Assembly: GCA_963773315.1 (NCBI GenBank)
Contig: CAVZAF010000005.1
Span: 558,001 to 622,000 of the forward strand
Source: DATKAS01 sp963773315
GTDB taxonomy: Bacteria; Actinomycetota; Acidimicrobiia; Acidimicrobiales; DATKAS01
Direction: 5' to 3'
DNA: 64,000 nucleotides
This document shows, piece after piece, positions 55,953-64,000 of this stretch. Made by a program: the position numbers and the translations under genes. Every line of letters begins with the position of its first letter. Position 1 is the stretch's first letter. Below the pieces are notes generated by a model that worked only from the letters and a program-made list of their open reading frames with translations, had not been told where the DNA came from and did not search any database.

Positions 55953-58320
55953 TCAGTCCGTGAGCAGCCAGGCGCGTACTTGTGCTTCGTGGTCGACGTA
56001 CTCTGTCGCCGGTGACGTCGACGACGACCTTGTCGATCGTGCCGCCGGTGAACGCGAAGGTGCCGCGGTCGGCGTAGTCGGGGGTGACCGGTGAGGCGCT
56101 GTCGCGTCCGACGCAGATGCCGTCGCCGATGAGGCAGAAGTTGCCGGGCTGGGTGACGATGTCGCCGGAACCGACGGGTTCGTCGTCGATGTAGAGCGTC
56201 GCGGTGCCGGCGAAGCCGGGCTGTTTCGGGTCGGTGTTCGGGCCCTGCACCGCGAAGTCGACGGCGAGGACGTGCCGGCCGGCGGTGATGTCGCGATCGG
56301 CCTCGATGGTTTGCAGGTGCGTGCCGACCCAGTTGAACACGTACTTGAGCCGCCTGTCCTTGACGTAGAGCGAGTGGCCGCCCGCGACGCCGCCGTGCGC
56401 GTAGAGCACACCTTCGGCGTCGGCGGAGTCGAGCTCGACGCCGGCCGCGATCGTGTACGAGCGGCCGTTGATCGAGACGCCGGCCGATTCGGGGACGTCG
56501 GCACAGTTCGGGGAAGTACTCGTAGCGTTGACGATCCGGCAGCGCCGTGCGGCCGCTCCGCGAGGATCTGTTCGAGCGCGCTGCGGTCGTCGAGCGGCAG
56601 GCCGTTGAAGATGCCGGCGTAGTAGAACCACAGCTGCTTCAGCGACTCGAGCCGATCGGGATCGTCGGCCGCGAGGTTCTTGGTCTGCGCGCGGTCGGTC
56701 TCGAGGTGGAACAGCTCCCACTCGTCCTTCTCGAACGCGCCCCAGCCCGACGAGCGGCGGGTGCACGGTGCACGCGAGCCAGCCCTGGTGGTAGATCGAG
56801 CGCTGGCCGAGCATCGTGTAGAACTGCGTTTCCTTGCCGGGAACGTTCGCGTCGGTCAACGCCGCCGGCGAAGCTCTCGCCCTCGATCGGGCTCTGCACG
56901 TAGCCCTTGATCACCTCGGGCGGCTCGATGCCGAGCAGCTCGTAGATGGTCGGCACGACGTCGACCGCGTGGACGTACTGCTGGCGGGGCGTCGGGTCGG
57001 CGTTGATCTGCGCGGGCCACGACACGAAGCACATGTCGGCGACGCCGCCTTCGGCGCCGGCCCAGCGCTTCCAGTACGGGAACGGCGTGTCGAACGCCCA
57101 TGCCCATCCGGTGTTGTAGTGGTTGTACGACTTCGGCGTGCCGAGCTCGTCGATGCGTTCGAGCGTGACCGCGGGATCGCTCGGGAGGCCGTTGAAGAAC
57201 CGCCATTCGTTGAACTCGCCGTTGGGGCCGCCTTCACCGCTCGCGCCGTTGTCGGACACGACGACGATGATCGTGTTGTCGAGCTCGCCCGAGGTTTCGA
57301 GGTAGTCGAGGACCCGGCCGAAGTGGTGGTCCCAGTAGGAGATGTAGCCGGCGAAGATCTCGGCCATCCGCGCGAACAACCGCTGCTCGTCGGCGCGTCA
57401 GCGAGTCCCACGGCCGTACGGTGTCGAGCGCGGGCCACGGCTTGCCGTCGGGGCTGGTGCGTTCGGGTTCGCCGTGCGGGTTGATCGACGAGAGCTCGGT
57501 GCCTTCGGGCAGCAGTCCCATCTCGATCTGACGGGCGAGGATGCCGGCGCGGATCGCCTCGTAGCCCTGGTCGAACGTGCCCTTGTACTTGTCGGCCCAC
57601 TCCAGCGGCACCTGGTGGGGCGCGTGACCGGCCTGCGGGCGCGAAGTACATGAAGAACGGCTTGTCGGGCTCGATGACCTTGGCGTCGCGGATGAACTCG
57701 ATCGCCTTGGCCGAGAGGTCGTCGGCGACGTGATAGCCGTCCTCGGGCCGGCCCGGCGGGTCGATCTGGTGGTTGTCGTGGACGAGGTCGGGATACCAGT
57801 TGTTGGTCTCGCCGCCGAGCCATCCGTAGAAGCGTTCGAACCCGCGCCCCAGCGGCCAGCGGCCCTTGAACGCGGCGAGGTTGCACTCCTCGCCCGGCGT
57901 CAGGTGCCACTTGCCGACGCAGTACGTGTTGTAGCCGTGCTCGGCGAGCACCTCCGACATGAAGCCGTTCTCGAACGGGATGCGCGTCGAGATCCCCGGG
58001 AAGCCCGACGAGAACTCGGCGATGGTCGCCATGCCGTTGCTGGTCGCGTTGCGACCGGTGAGCAGCGACGCGCGCGTCGGCGAGCACAACGCCGTCGTGT
58101 GGAAGTTCGCGAACTTCACACCGCGGTCGGCGATGCGCCGCATGTTCGGCGTCTCGACCGGACCGCCGAACACTTCGGTCGTGCCGTAGCCGATGTCGTC
58201 CCACGCGAGCACGAGAACGTTCGGGGCACCCTCCCGCGCGCGCGGCGCCAGGTACGGCTCCCAGTCGGGGGTCGAGTCACGGATGTCGAGCGCGATCTTG
58301 CCCTTGAACGGCTTGGCCAT
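55953..58320 (-). CDS. Arylsulfatase family protein (frameshifted)
   Basis: Starts MAKPFKGKIALDIRDSTPDW at 58320. The metal-binding WDDIGYG, the formylglycine motif CSPTRASLLTGR with the Cys that would be oxidised, YCVGKWHLTPGEE, and NGASGEGGPNG place it in the sulfatase S1 group. The C-terminal part has a beta-domain (VLAVDFAVQGPN, LYIDDEPVGSG). Frame changes occur near 57,640, 57,400, 56,860, 56,760, 56,520 and 56,015; all segments are conserved, so errors are likely. Corrected length is about 785 residues, typical of actinobacterial members. No signal peptide; acts on sulfate esters, substrate unknown. Confidence 0.87.
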
Positions 58321-58873
58321 TGCGAGAGAGCTCCTCAGAGTCGAGTGTGGTCAGATCAGTTTGTTACTGGCCGCGGTGGTCCTGCCGGTCCTCGCGCCGG
58401 TCCTGGCGGCGGTTGAGGCGTCGTCGAGCGGGCAGCCCGAACGGTTGATAGACCACGCCGATCACGCGCGTCGGCAGCAACGCGTTCGTTCGGCGCATGG
58501 GTCATGCTGGCCGTCGCATCACACCGGATCCTCCGCACCACGAACCCGAACAGGGGCTCGGTCGCCGGGGTCTGGGACGACGAAGCAGCGACCGGCACCG
58601 TAGGGGGCGCTCGAGCATCAGGTCAATCGGTGGTCGATGGCGTCGCTGCGCGAACATCCTCCCCTTCGAGTCGTCGAGCGGGACGCGGTCTGCCACGAGT
58701 GCGAGGAGAGCACCGTTCGATATGGGCTCTCTAGAGGCTTTGGTCCCGCAGGGCGCCGGCTGCTGACAGCCGGTGACCTTCGGCCCTATCTGCCATCGGT
58801 TGGTCAGGGCATCGTGTCGACGATCACACGGGAGCATGACGTGTCCGAGAATCGCCGGTAGGAGTCGACAGTC
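58321..58873. other. Intergenic stretch, no supported gene
   Basis: 553 bases between the divergent sulfatase and antiporter genes. A 44-codon minus-strand frame (ending near 58,365) reads RVIGVVYQPFGLPARRR, basic and unrecognised, with no good start. Other frames are low in information. Promoters for both neighbours must lie here but I cannot place them. Confidence 0.4.
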
Positions 58874-60184
58874 GTGGAACACGGTCTCGACACGGGCACG
58901 CTCGCGGTCGTCGCCGGGTGCTTCGTGCTCTGGGCGTTGGTCTCGGCACGGCTTGAACGTCTGAACATCAGCGCGCCGATCGCGTTCGTCGTCTTGGGAC
59001 TCGTCGTCGCCCACGAGCCGCTCTCGCTGATCGAGGTCCACCTCACGTCCTCGACGCTGCGCAGTGTCGCTGAGATCACACTCGCCCTGGTGCTGTTCAG
59101 TGACGCGTCACGTGTCAACGTGCGCGAGCTGCGGGCCGACATCACCGTCCCGGCCCGCCTTCTCGGGATCGGTCTGCCGCTCACCATCGCGGCCGGCGCC
59201 GCGTGTGCAGCCGTGTTGTTCGGCGGCGTCGACATCTGGGTCGCCGCGGTCATCGGGGCGATCGTTGCCCCCACCGACGCCGCGCTCGGGGCGTCGATCA
59301 TGCAGGACGAGCGGGTTCCGGCCCGTGTGCGGCGCGTGCTCAACGTGGAAAGCGGGCTGAACGACGGCATCGCCACACCGTTCGTCAACCTGTTCATCGC
59401 CGGTGCCGTCGCCCAAGAGGTCGCTCACGCCCAAGGAGTCGGAGGCGCCGCGGTCGATCTCGCCATCGGTGCAGGCGTCGGCCTCGGCATCGGACTGCTC
59501 GGCGCGGCATCGTTGCACGCGACACGCCGATGGGGCTGGAGCGCACCGGCGTTCCGCGCGTTCGGCGTGCTCGGCCTCGCTCTCATGGCCTACGGGGTCG
59601 CGATCGAAGCGGGCGGGAACGGCTTTGTCGGCGCGTTCATCGGCGGGCTCGCGTTCGGCAGCATGACACCCGCCAGTGACGACCACGTCGTGAGCTTCAC
59701 CGACGAGACCGGCGAGCTGCTCTCACTGCTCGTCTGGTTCCTGTTCGGTGCCGCGATGATCGTGCCCGCGTTCGAACATCTCGTGTGGCAGGACGTCGTC
59801 TTTGCGCTCCTTGCCCTCACCGTCGTGCGGATGGTGCCCGTCGCGATCGCGGTCGCCGGCACCGGGCTCGATCGTGCGACGGTCGCGTTCGTCGGTTGGT
59901 TCGGCCCTCGCGGGTTGGCGTCAGTGGTGTTCGCGCTCATCGCCTACGACAGCCTCGATCCCGCCGACGCGAACCGTGTCATCGCGGCTGTCGGGTTCAC
60001 GGTCGTGTTGAGCGTGGTCGCGCACGGCATCACCGCGTCGCCGCTCGCCACCCGCTACGACCGGTACGTTGCCGGCCTCCACCCAGACCAACCGGAGCAC
60101 GCGACGACCCCGGCGCTCCGGACGCGCTCGATGGCGGGCGACCGCGTGCGCACGGTCGACATCGCCCGCCAACGCCCGACCTAG
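58874..60184 (+). CDS. CPA1-family sodium/proton antiporter
   Basis: 436 residues from GTG 58874 with GGAG nine bases upstream; intact. About twelve membrane helices; conserved CPA1 elements LALVLFSDASRVNVRELRAD, GAIVAPTDAALGASIMQDE, the ion-binding NVESGLNDGIATPFVNLFI (ND pair) and GWFGPRGLASVVFAL. It exchanges Na+ or Li+ for H+ across the cytoplasmic membrane. Followed after 27 bases by a small membrane protein gene in the same direction. Confidence 0.93.
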   Translation: MEHGLDTGTLAVVAGCFVLWALVSARLERLNISAPIAFVVLGLVVAHEPLSLIEVHLTSSTLRSVAEITLALVLFSDASRVNVRELRADITVPARLLGIGLPLTIAAGAACAAVLFGGVDIWVAAVIGAIVAPTDAALGASIMQDERVPARVRRVLNVESGLNDGIATPFVNLFIAGAVAQEVAHAQGVGGAAVDLAIGAGVGLGIGLLGAASLHATRRWGWSAPAFRAFGVLGLALMAYGVAIEAGGNGFVGAFIGGLAFGSMTPASDDHVVSFTDETGELLSLLVWFLFGAAMIVPAFEHLVWQDVVFALLALTVVRMVPVAIAVAGTGLDRATVAFVGWFGPRGLASVVFALIAYDSLDPADANRVIAAVGFTVVLSVVAHGITASPLATRYDRYVAGLHPDQPEHATTPALRTRSMAGDRVRTVDIARQRPT

Positions 60185-60211
60185 CTCGCTCCGACGACCC
60201 CGGGAGATTCG

Positions 60212-60877
60212 GTGGCACAAGAGATCGAGATCACCAGAGCCTCGCTGCGCACGCCGCGCGCCGCCGCCATCGCGGGCATCGCCTTCGCGCTGCTCCTCGG
60301 CACGGCCCTCGTGCTTGTGCGCCTCGCCGTCCCTTCGAACCCAGCCGACGCCGCAACCTGGCTCAACGACACGGGACGCAGGCACACCGTCGCTGTCGCG
60401 CTGTATCTCGTTCCGTTCGCCGGCCTCGCGTTCTTGTGGTTCATCGGTGCAGTGCGCGATCGGATCGGCGCCGCCGAGGACCGCTTCTTCGCCACCGTGT
60501 TCCTCGGCACCGGCCTGCTGTTCGTCGCGATGCTCTTCGTCGCGGCTGCACTCGCAGGCGGATTGCTCGAGACCGAAGCGAACCGCACAGCGCAAATCTC
60601 GCCCGAAGTCTGGCGATTCGGTCGGCACACCAGCTACCAGGTGCTCGCCGTCTACGCGATGCGCATGGCCGGCGCGTTCACAATCGTCACCACAACCATC
60701 GGTCACCGGCTCGGCATCCTCCCCCGGTGGCTCACAGCGCTAGGCGGGATCGTCGGGGTCGTGCTTCTCCTGACCGTCGAATCGTTCGCCTGGGTGGAGA
60801 TCCTGTTCCCCTTGTGGGTTCTGATCCTCAGCATCCACCTCCTCTTTCACCCACCCGCAGCTCGCTCCGCATCCTGA
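60212..60877 (+). CDS. Multi-pass membrane protein of unknown function
   Basis: 221 residues from GTG 60212. Four to five hydrophobic segments (AAIAGIAFALLLGTALVLVR, VALYLVPFAGLAFLWFIGAV, FLGTGLLFVAMLFVAAALA, and two near the end: GIVGVVLLLTVESFAWVEIL). The periplasmic loop has ETEANRTAQISPEVWRFGRH. I do not recognise a family. As the only gene after the CPA1 antiporter, with a 27-base gap, it is probably cotranscribed and may be an accessory protein. Confidence 0.75.
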   Translation: MAQEIEITRASLRTPRAAAIAGIAFALLLGTALVLVRLAVPSNPADAATWLNDTGRRHTVAVALYLVPFAGLAFLWFIGAVRDRIGAAEDRFFATVFLGTGLLFVAMLFVAAALAGGLLETEANRTAQISPEVWRFGRHTSYQVLAVYAMRMAGAFTIVTTTIGHRLGILPRWLTALGGIVGVVLLLTVESFAWVEILFPLWVLILSIHLLFHPPAARSAS

Positions 60878-60966
60878 TGGCCGCATCTGTGACGCGAGCC
60901 AGGCGGCGCAAACGCGGCCCTGCCCCAACGACTTCCGAAAACGGCGCGATTGGGTTGGCGGGAGGT

Positions 60967-61158
60967 CGAGTTATCCGTTGTCCGAGCGCTGTGCTCGACA
61001 CAACGCGCGCTGGGCTCGCACGAAGTCCCAGGCAGCGCCCCTGGGAGGATTCGAACCTCCGGCCTTCGGATTAGAAGGCCTACAGCACTGAGCGCTGTGC
61101 TCAACAGGAACTTCCCACGTCACTCGCGAGCGACACGACGCGAGTTATCCGTTGTTCG
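60967..61158 (+). repeat. Array repeat copy 12 (type-1 core, left-arm family A), rightmost
   Basis: Left arm 60967-60999 (CGAGTTATCCGTTGTCC plus Y), family-A spacer (CGCGCGCTGG, CACGAAGTCCCAGGCA), core 61035-61080, right arm to 61158 ending CGAGTTATCCGTTGTTCG. Right arm contains ACGTCACTCGCGAGCGACAC, the near-palindrome that can fold inside the CAAC...GTTG stem. Confidence 0.93.
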
Positions 61159-61347
61159 TTTCGCGGGTGACTGCGTCCGTGAGAGCGAGGACTCGCACGC
61201 CGTGCACGCGAAGCCCGGCATAGGCGCGGTGGGAAGTGCTTTGAACCACAGTGAGCTGCGGCTCCGACAACCCCTGGACATCAAGATCCCAGTGCGGAGC
61301 GGCCGTGTCGGAATGCAGCGTGATGATGCCAGCGTAGTCTGGGAGGA

Positions 61348-62044
61348 ATGAACCGGCTGGACCGGCTCTACGCGCTGGTCGAGGAGTTGCGGGCGGCCGG
61401 GTCGATGGGGCGCACCGCGGGCCGTTTGGCGGAGCGCTTCGAGGTGAGCCGCGCGGACGATTGAGCGCGACATCCTCGCCCTGCAGGAGGCCGGGGTGCC
61501 GATCTCGGCGCAGCTCGGCCGGCGCGGCGGCTACGTGCTCGATCGCTCCATGACGCTGCCGCCGCTCAACTTCACGGCCGCCGAGGCGGTGGCGATGGCG
61601 GTCGGGCTACGACGGCTCGACGACACGCCGTGGTCCCGGGACGCTCGCACCGCTCTGCTCAAGGTCCTCGCCGCGATGCCCGCGAGTGCGGCCTCCCGCG
61701 CCCGCACCCTGGCGGACGGCGTTCGACTGCTCGTGCAGCCGCTCAGCGCACCCGACCAGGCAATCGCTGATGCCGTCGTGCATGCGGTCGAGGACGCCAC
61801 GCCGATCCTCATCGACTACCTCGACGTCGGCGGACAAACGACGGTCCGCGAGGTCGAGCCACACCATGTGGTGCTCGGCCCGAACGGCTCCTATGTCACC
61901 GGGTGGTGCCGGTTGCGGCAGGACGAGCGGGTCTTCCGCATGGACCGCATCCACTCGGTGCAGCCGCTGCCGGGCACATTCCAACAACCCGTCCGCGAGG
62001 TGGGCATCGAGGACTACGAGACGCGCACGCCCGCCTGGGAGTGA
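61348..62044 (+). CDS. YafY-type WYL-domain transcriptional regulator (one frameshift)
   Basis: ATG 61348 after GGGAGGA. HTH_11-type N-terminus (MNRLDRLYALVEELRAAGSM, LAERFEVS). One extra G near 61,457 shifts the frame before RRTIERDILALQEAGVPISA; the rest to PVREVGIEDYETRTPAWE is intact, with the WYL-like barrel (LIDYLDVGGQTTVREVEPHH, YVTGWCRLRQDERVFRMDRI). WYL regulators sense ligands or nucleotides, some in defence or stress. About 231 residues corrected. Immediately after the last array repeat; VOC gene follows 60 bases later. Confidence 0.87.
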
Positions 62045-62103
62045 CGAACGTCCGACCGAAACCCCGACGCAGGGTTGTCGCCACGCAGGTGCAGCGTGAT
62101 GGC

Positions 62104-62490
62104 ATGACGAACACCTTCACCCCCAACACCCTCGCCTGGTTCGAGGTCGCGACAGACGACCCCGACACGGCCACGTCGTTCTACACCGACCTCTTCGGCT
62201 GGGTCTTCAGACCCTTCGCCGATCCGGAGACCACCGGCATCGACTACCGGGTCGCCGCACTACAGGGCAGCGACACCCCGTTCGGCGGCGTCGTGGCGAC
62301 AGGCGGCGCGATGCCGGGCCACGCCGTCTTCTACATCGCCGTCGCCGATGTCGCCGCCGCCTGCGAGACCGCCGAGCAGCTTGGCGGCAAGGTCGTGACC
62401 AAAGAGCTCGACCCGCCCGCCGGGCCGGCGTTCGCCTACGTGAGAGATCCCGTCGGAAGCCTGTTCGGGATCTTCACGCCGGCCGCGTGA
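62104..62490 (+). CDS. VOC-family (glyoxalase-like) protein
   Basis: 128 residues from ATG 62104, intact. LAWFEVATDDPDTATSFYTD with the conserved metal-region residues, FGWVFRPF, AVFYIAVADVAAACETAEQL and YVRDPVGSLFGIFTPA show the paired beta-alpha-beta-beta-beta modules of the VOC fold. These are metal-dependent isomerases, dioxygenases or resistance proteins; the reaction is not readable. Confidence 0.88.
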   Translation: MTNTFTPNTLAWFEVATDDPDTATSFYTDLFGWVFRPFADPETTGIDYRVAALQGSDTPFGGVVATGGAMPGHAVFYIAVADVAAACETAEQLGGKVVTKELDPPAGPAFAYVRDPVGSLFGIFTPAA

Positions 62491-62500
62491 AACTGTCGGC

Positions 62501-62815
62501 GTGAGCGATGCCCGCACGCTCTACGACGCGCTGACCGACGACCTGCTGTACGACCCCTCCGTCGGGCGCTCGACGATGATGGGCTACCCCTGCGTGCGGC
62601 GAGCCGGCAAGTTCTTCGCCTCCTTCGACACGGGAACCGACGCGCTGGTCGTCAAGCTGCCGCGCGACCGCGTCGCCGAGCTGATCGCCGACGGCACCGG
62701 CGAGCCGTTCTCCCCGAACGGCCGCGTGTTCCGCGAATGGACCACGATCCCCGACCCGAAGCCCCGCGTATGGACGCGGCTGCTCGCCGAGGCCCGCGAC
62801 TTCGCCGCACCCGCC
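62501..62815 (+). CDS. Hypothetical TfoX/MmcQ-like small protein (C-terminus uncertain)
   Basis: GTG 62501. MSDARTLYDALTDDLLYDPS, then GYPCVRRAGKFFASFDTG and DALVVKLPRDRVAELIADGT follow the pattern of small YjbR/TfoX-like proteins. About 105 residues are convincing; the frame then continues into an Arg-rich stretch that is the neighbour gene read out of phase. A two-base loss around 62,820 would give a normal stop and an overlapping ATG for the next gene. It starts 10 bases after the VOC stop. Confidence 0.65.
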
Positions 62816-62818
62816 GCG

Positions 62819-63173
62819 ACTCGCACCCGCGGGATACGACGAGGAGCTCGCCTCCCGGATTCGCGAGCTGCTGTCAGACCTGAACGTCGAGGATGTATGC
62901 GAGAAGAAGATGTTCGGCGGCCTCGCGTTCCTCGTCGGCGGCCACATGGTCGTCGCCGCCAGCCGCGAGGGCGGCGTGCTCGTGAGCGTCGACCGCAGCG
63001 ACACCGACACCCTGCTCCACAAGCCGCACACGCGACCGATGGTCATGCGCGGCCGCGAGATGGTGGGTTGGCTGCGCGTCGACCCCGACGGCCTTCGCAC
63101 GAAACGCCAGCTCGCCCCGTGGGTCAAGCGGGGCGTCGACCACGCGCGCTCGCTTCCGCCGAAGTCGCGCTAG
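62819..63173 (+). CDS. TfoX/Sxy N-terminal domain protein (frameshift at start)
   Basis: GYDEELASRIRELLSDLNVE, KKMFGGLAFLVGGHMVVAAS, then LHKPHTRPMVMRGREMVGWL and VKRGVDHARSLPPKSR to TAG 63171-63173. The MFGG element with following GG is typical of TfoX N-domain proteins. One base (A near 62,842) separates the first residues from the main frame. Small, cytoplasmic; function unknown in actinobacteria (TfoX itself is a competence regulator in other phyla). Converges with the YjbR gene: the two stop codons overlap. Confidence 0.75.
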
Positions 63174-63554
63174 GCAGTCTCGTCGAGTCGGGCGATCAGG
63201 CGCTTCGGGGCGATCGTGCGAAACGCATCCTCGATGATGCCAGCGATCTCGCCCCAGTCGACGCGATCGTCGCCATGAGTGTCGAGGTAGACGCCCAACC
63301 AACCCCCGAACACGCCCGACGCCGACGGCGTCGGTCGAAAAGAACCGCCGTGGCTCGCTCGCCGTCAGCTCCGCGGGGACGCCTGCTGGCGCAGGGCACC
63401 ACAACGAGACACGGCCGTCGCCGCGGTGATTGTCGTGGAAGTAGCACAGCGGTCCCTTCCCCTCCACGAAGAAGCAAGGCTCACCGTGACTCATCCGTTC
63501 CGAGACGCCCGGTAACGCGAGCACGATCGCGCGCACGTGGCTGAGGCCGCTCAT
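63170..63554 (-). CDS. MmcQ/YjbR-family protein (one frameshift)
   Basis: Starts MSGLSHVRAIVLALPGVSER at 63554. GEPCFFVEGKGPLCYFHDNH, LWCPAPAGVPAELTASEPRR and, after a frame change near 63,310, GGWLGVYLDTHGDDRVDWGE and IEDAFRTIAPKRLIARLDET to the stop. A YjbR-like DNA-binding fold is known from one structure; the role is unknown. Its start overlaps the AHSA1 stop (ATGA), so the two are cotranscribed. Confidence 0.85.
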
Positions 63555-64000
63555 CGGGAGACGATTGTTGCGAGGTACGCCGAGAGCTTGTCGAACGCCA
63601 TCACCCATCCTGTTGCGCCTGGCGAGTCGCTGGGAACTCCCGTGTGGGTCATCACCATTTTCGTGCGGCCTCCCAGGTCCTCGAGATCGAGGCGCACCCG
63701 AGTCGTCATCGCGTGCGCCTCGCTTGTCTCCGAGCCCGACAGCCTGTTGCCGTGCTCGTCCGACATCGACTCGGTGTACACGAGTCGCTGGTTCTCGACC
63801 ACCTCCAGGTACTCGCCGGCGAACCACATCTGGATCGAGCCGCCGGGCGATGACATCTCCATGCACACGAGACGATTGCCTCCGACACGCACGTCCATGG
63901 TCGCGGACGGTATGAGCGCGCCCTGAGGCCCGTACCACGCCTTGAAGTGCTCCGGCTCGGTCCACATCTGCCAAATGAGATCTACCGGCGCGTCAAGGAT
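63551..64000 (-). CDS. AHSA1/SRPBCC-family protein, partial (runs off window)
   Basis: The frame is open to the right edge: ILDAPVDLIWQMWTEPEHFK, AWYGPQGALIPSATMDVRVG and GEYLEVVENQRLVYTESMSD, then a C-terminal helix (VMAFDKLSAYLATIV). This is the activator of Hsp90 ATPase 1-like branch of the SRPBCC superfamily. About 150 residues seen; only some 10-15 at the N-terminus are outside. Its stop overlaps the YjbR start. Confidence 0.88.
   Translation of the reverse strand: MLDAPVDLIWQMWTEPEHFKAWYGPQGALIPSATMDVRVGGNRLVCMEMSSPGGSIQMWFAGEYLEVVENQRLVYTESMSDEHGNRLSGSETSEAHAMTTRVRLDLEDLGGRTKMVMTHTGVPSDSPGATGWVMAFDKLSAYLATIVSR

Noticed and set aside
58321..58460. 44-codon basic peptide on the minus strand
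   Set aside because: No ribosome-binding site or recognisable family; probably chance.
15075..61080. The tRNA-like blocks as functional tRNA genes
   Set aside because: Only the half from the anticodon loop to the acceptor end is present; no matching acceptor 5' strand or D-arm sequence is found on the 5' side in any copy.
15006..61158. CRISPR array
   Set aside because: Repeat units are 192 bp and spacers are 1.6-9 kb gene cassettes; no cas genes.
15006..61158. Canonical integron with IntI and attC cassettes
   Set aside because: No integrase gene, cassettes hold several genes on both strands, and the second core box matches RYYYAAC poorly; kept only as an attC-like possibility.
1..64000. 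Prophage or conjugative element
   Set aside because: No capsid, portal, terminase, relaxase, T4SS or replication genes seen.

Overview
The window is high-GC actinobacterial DNA. The gene set (PucR, PadR and WYL regulators, an F420-type nitroreductase, a DUF3556 membrane protein, MMPL transporter, PHA synthase, TIGR00027-like methyltransferase fragment) fits Actinobacteriota, and Acidimicrobiia-like bacteria are my best guess (inference). Many genes carry single-base frameshifts in patches (5.9-10.9, 28-30 and 56-58 kb), while others are perfectly clean. This looks like uncorrected long-read or low-coverage consensus, so most frameshifts are probably errors and not decay.

The main structure is a tandem array. 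A repeat of almost constant length (191-194 bp) occurs about twelve times between 15.0 and 61.2 kb, always in the same orientation. Each intact copy reads: motif X (CGAGTTATCCGTTGTC), motif Y (GAGCGCTGTGCTCAA), a spacer of about 35 nt, a 46-nt block that is the 3' half of an Arg(UCU)-type tRNA read on the minus strand, a second Y, about 38 nt, then a second X. Between copies lie unrelated cargo segments of 1.6-9 kb. No integrase or complete tRNA is present. The layout is what a tandem stack of tRNA-targeting integrative cassettes without their own recombinase would give: core plus arm sites at every junction. The arm also has integron attC-like features.

Layout: 1-15.0 kb, before the first repeat: DUF1275 and LuxR fragments, DAG kinase, PucR regulator, a VIT/FAD-oxidoreductase/DUF3556 operon, PHA synthase with hydrolase and acyl-CoA synthetase, UbiB-like kinase, DUF1003. 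15.2-25.8 kb, short cassettes: phospholipase D fragment, MscL fragment plus GH51 arabinofuranosidase, SDR-DUF2867, K+ channel plus SnoaL, MDR reductase. 25.9-31.9 kb: DsbA, and a CsoR/CstR-type island (thioredoxin, DUF302, MMPL pump, repressor, palindromic operators) followed by lgt. 32.1-34.3 kb: lipoprotein and PhyH oxygenase. 34.5-43.0 kb: truncated ATPase regulator, methyltransferase, and an unusual CPA2 antiporter fused to a GlnD-like HD/ACT module beside amtB. 43.06-44.38 kb: an IS481-family element sitting in a repeat. 44.5-51.8 kb: YciI, methyltransferase/PadR pair, cupin, SRPBCC, nitroreductase, ClC and fragments. 52.0-61.0 kb: two head-to-head truncated regulators, sulfatase, CPA1 antiporter. 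61.2-64 kb: WYL regulator, VOC, TfoX, YjbR and AHSA1 genes.

Cargo leans toward ion and osmotic handling (K+, Na+/H+, Cl-, NH4+, MscL) and small accessory enzymes. Several cargo ends are gene fragments joined head to head, and large STAND-type ATPase regulators are repeatedly the truncated partner.
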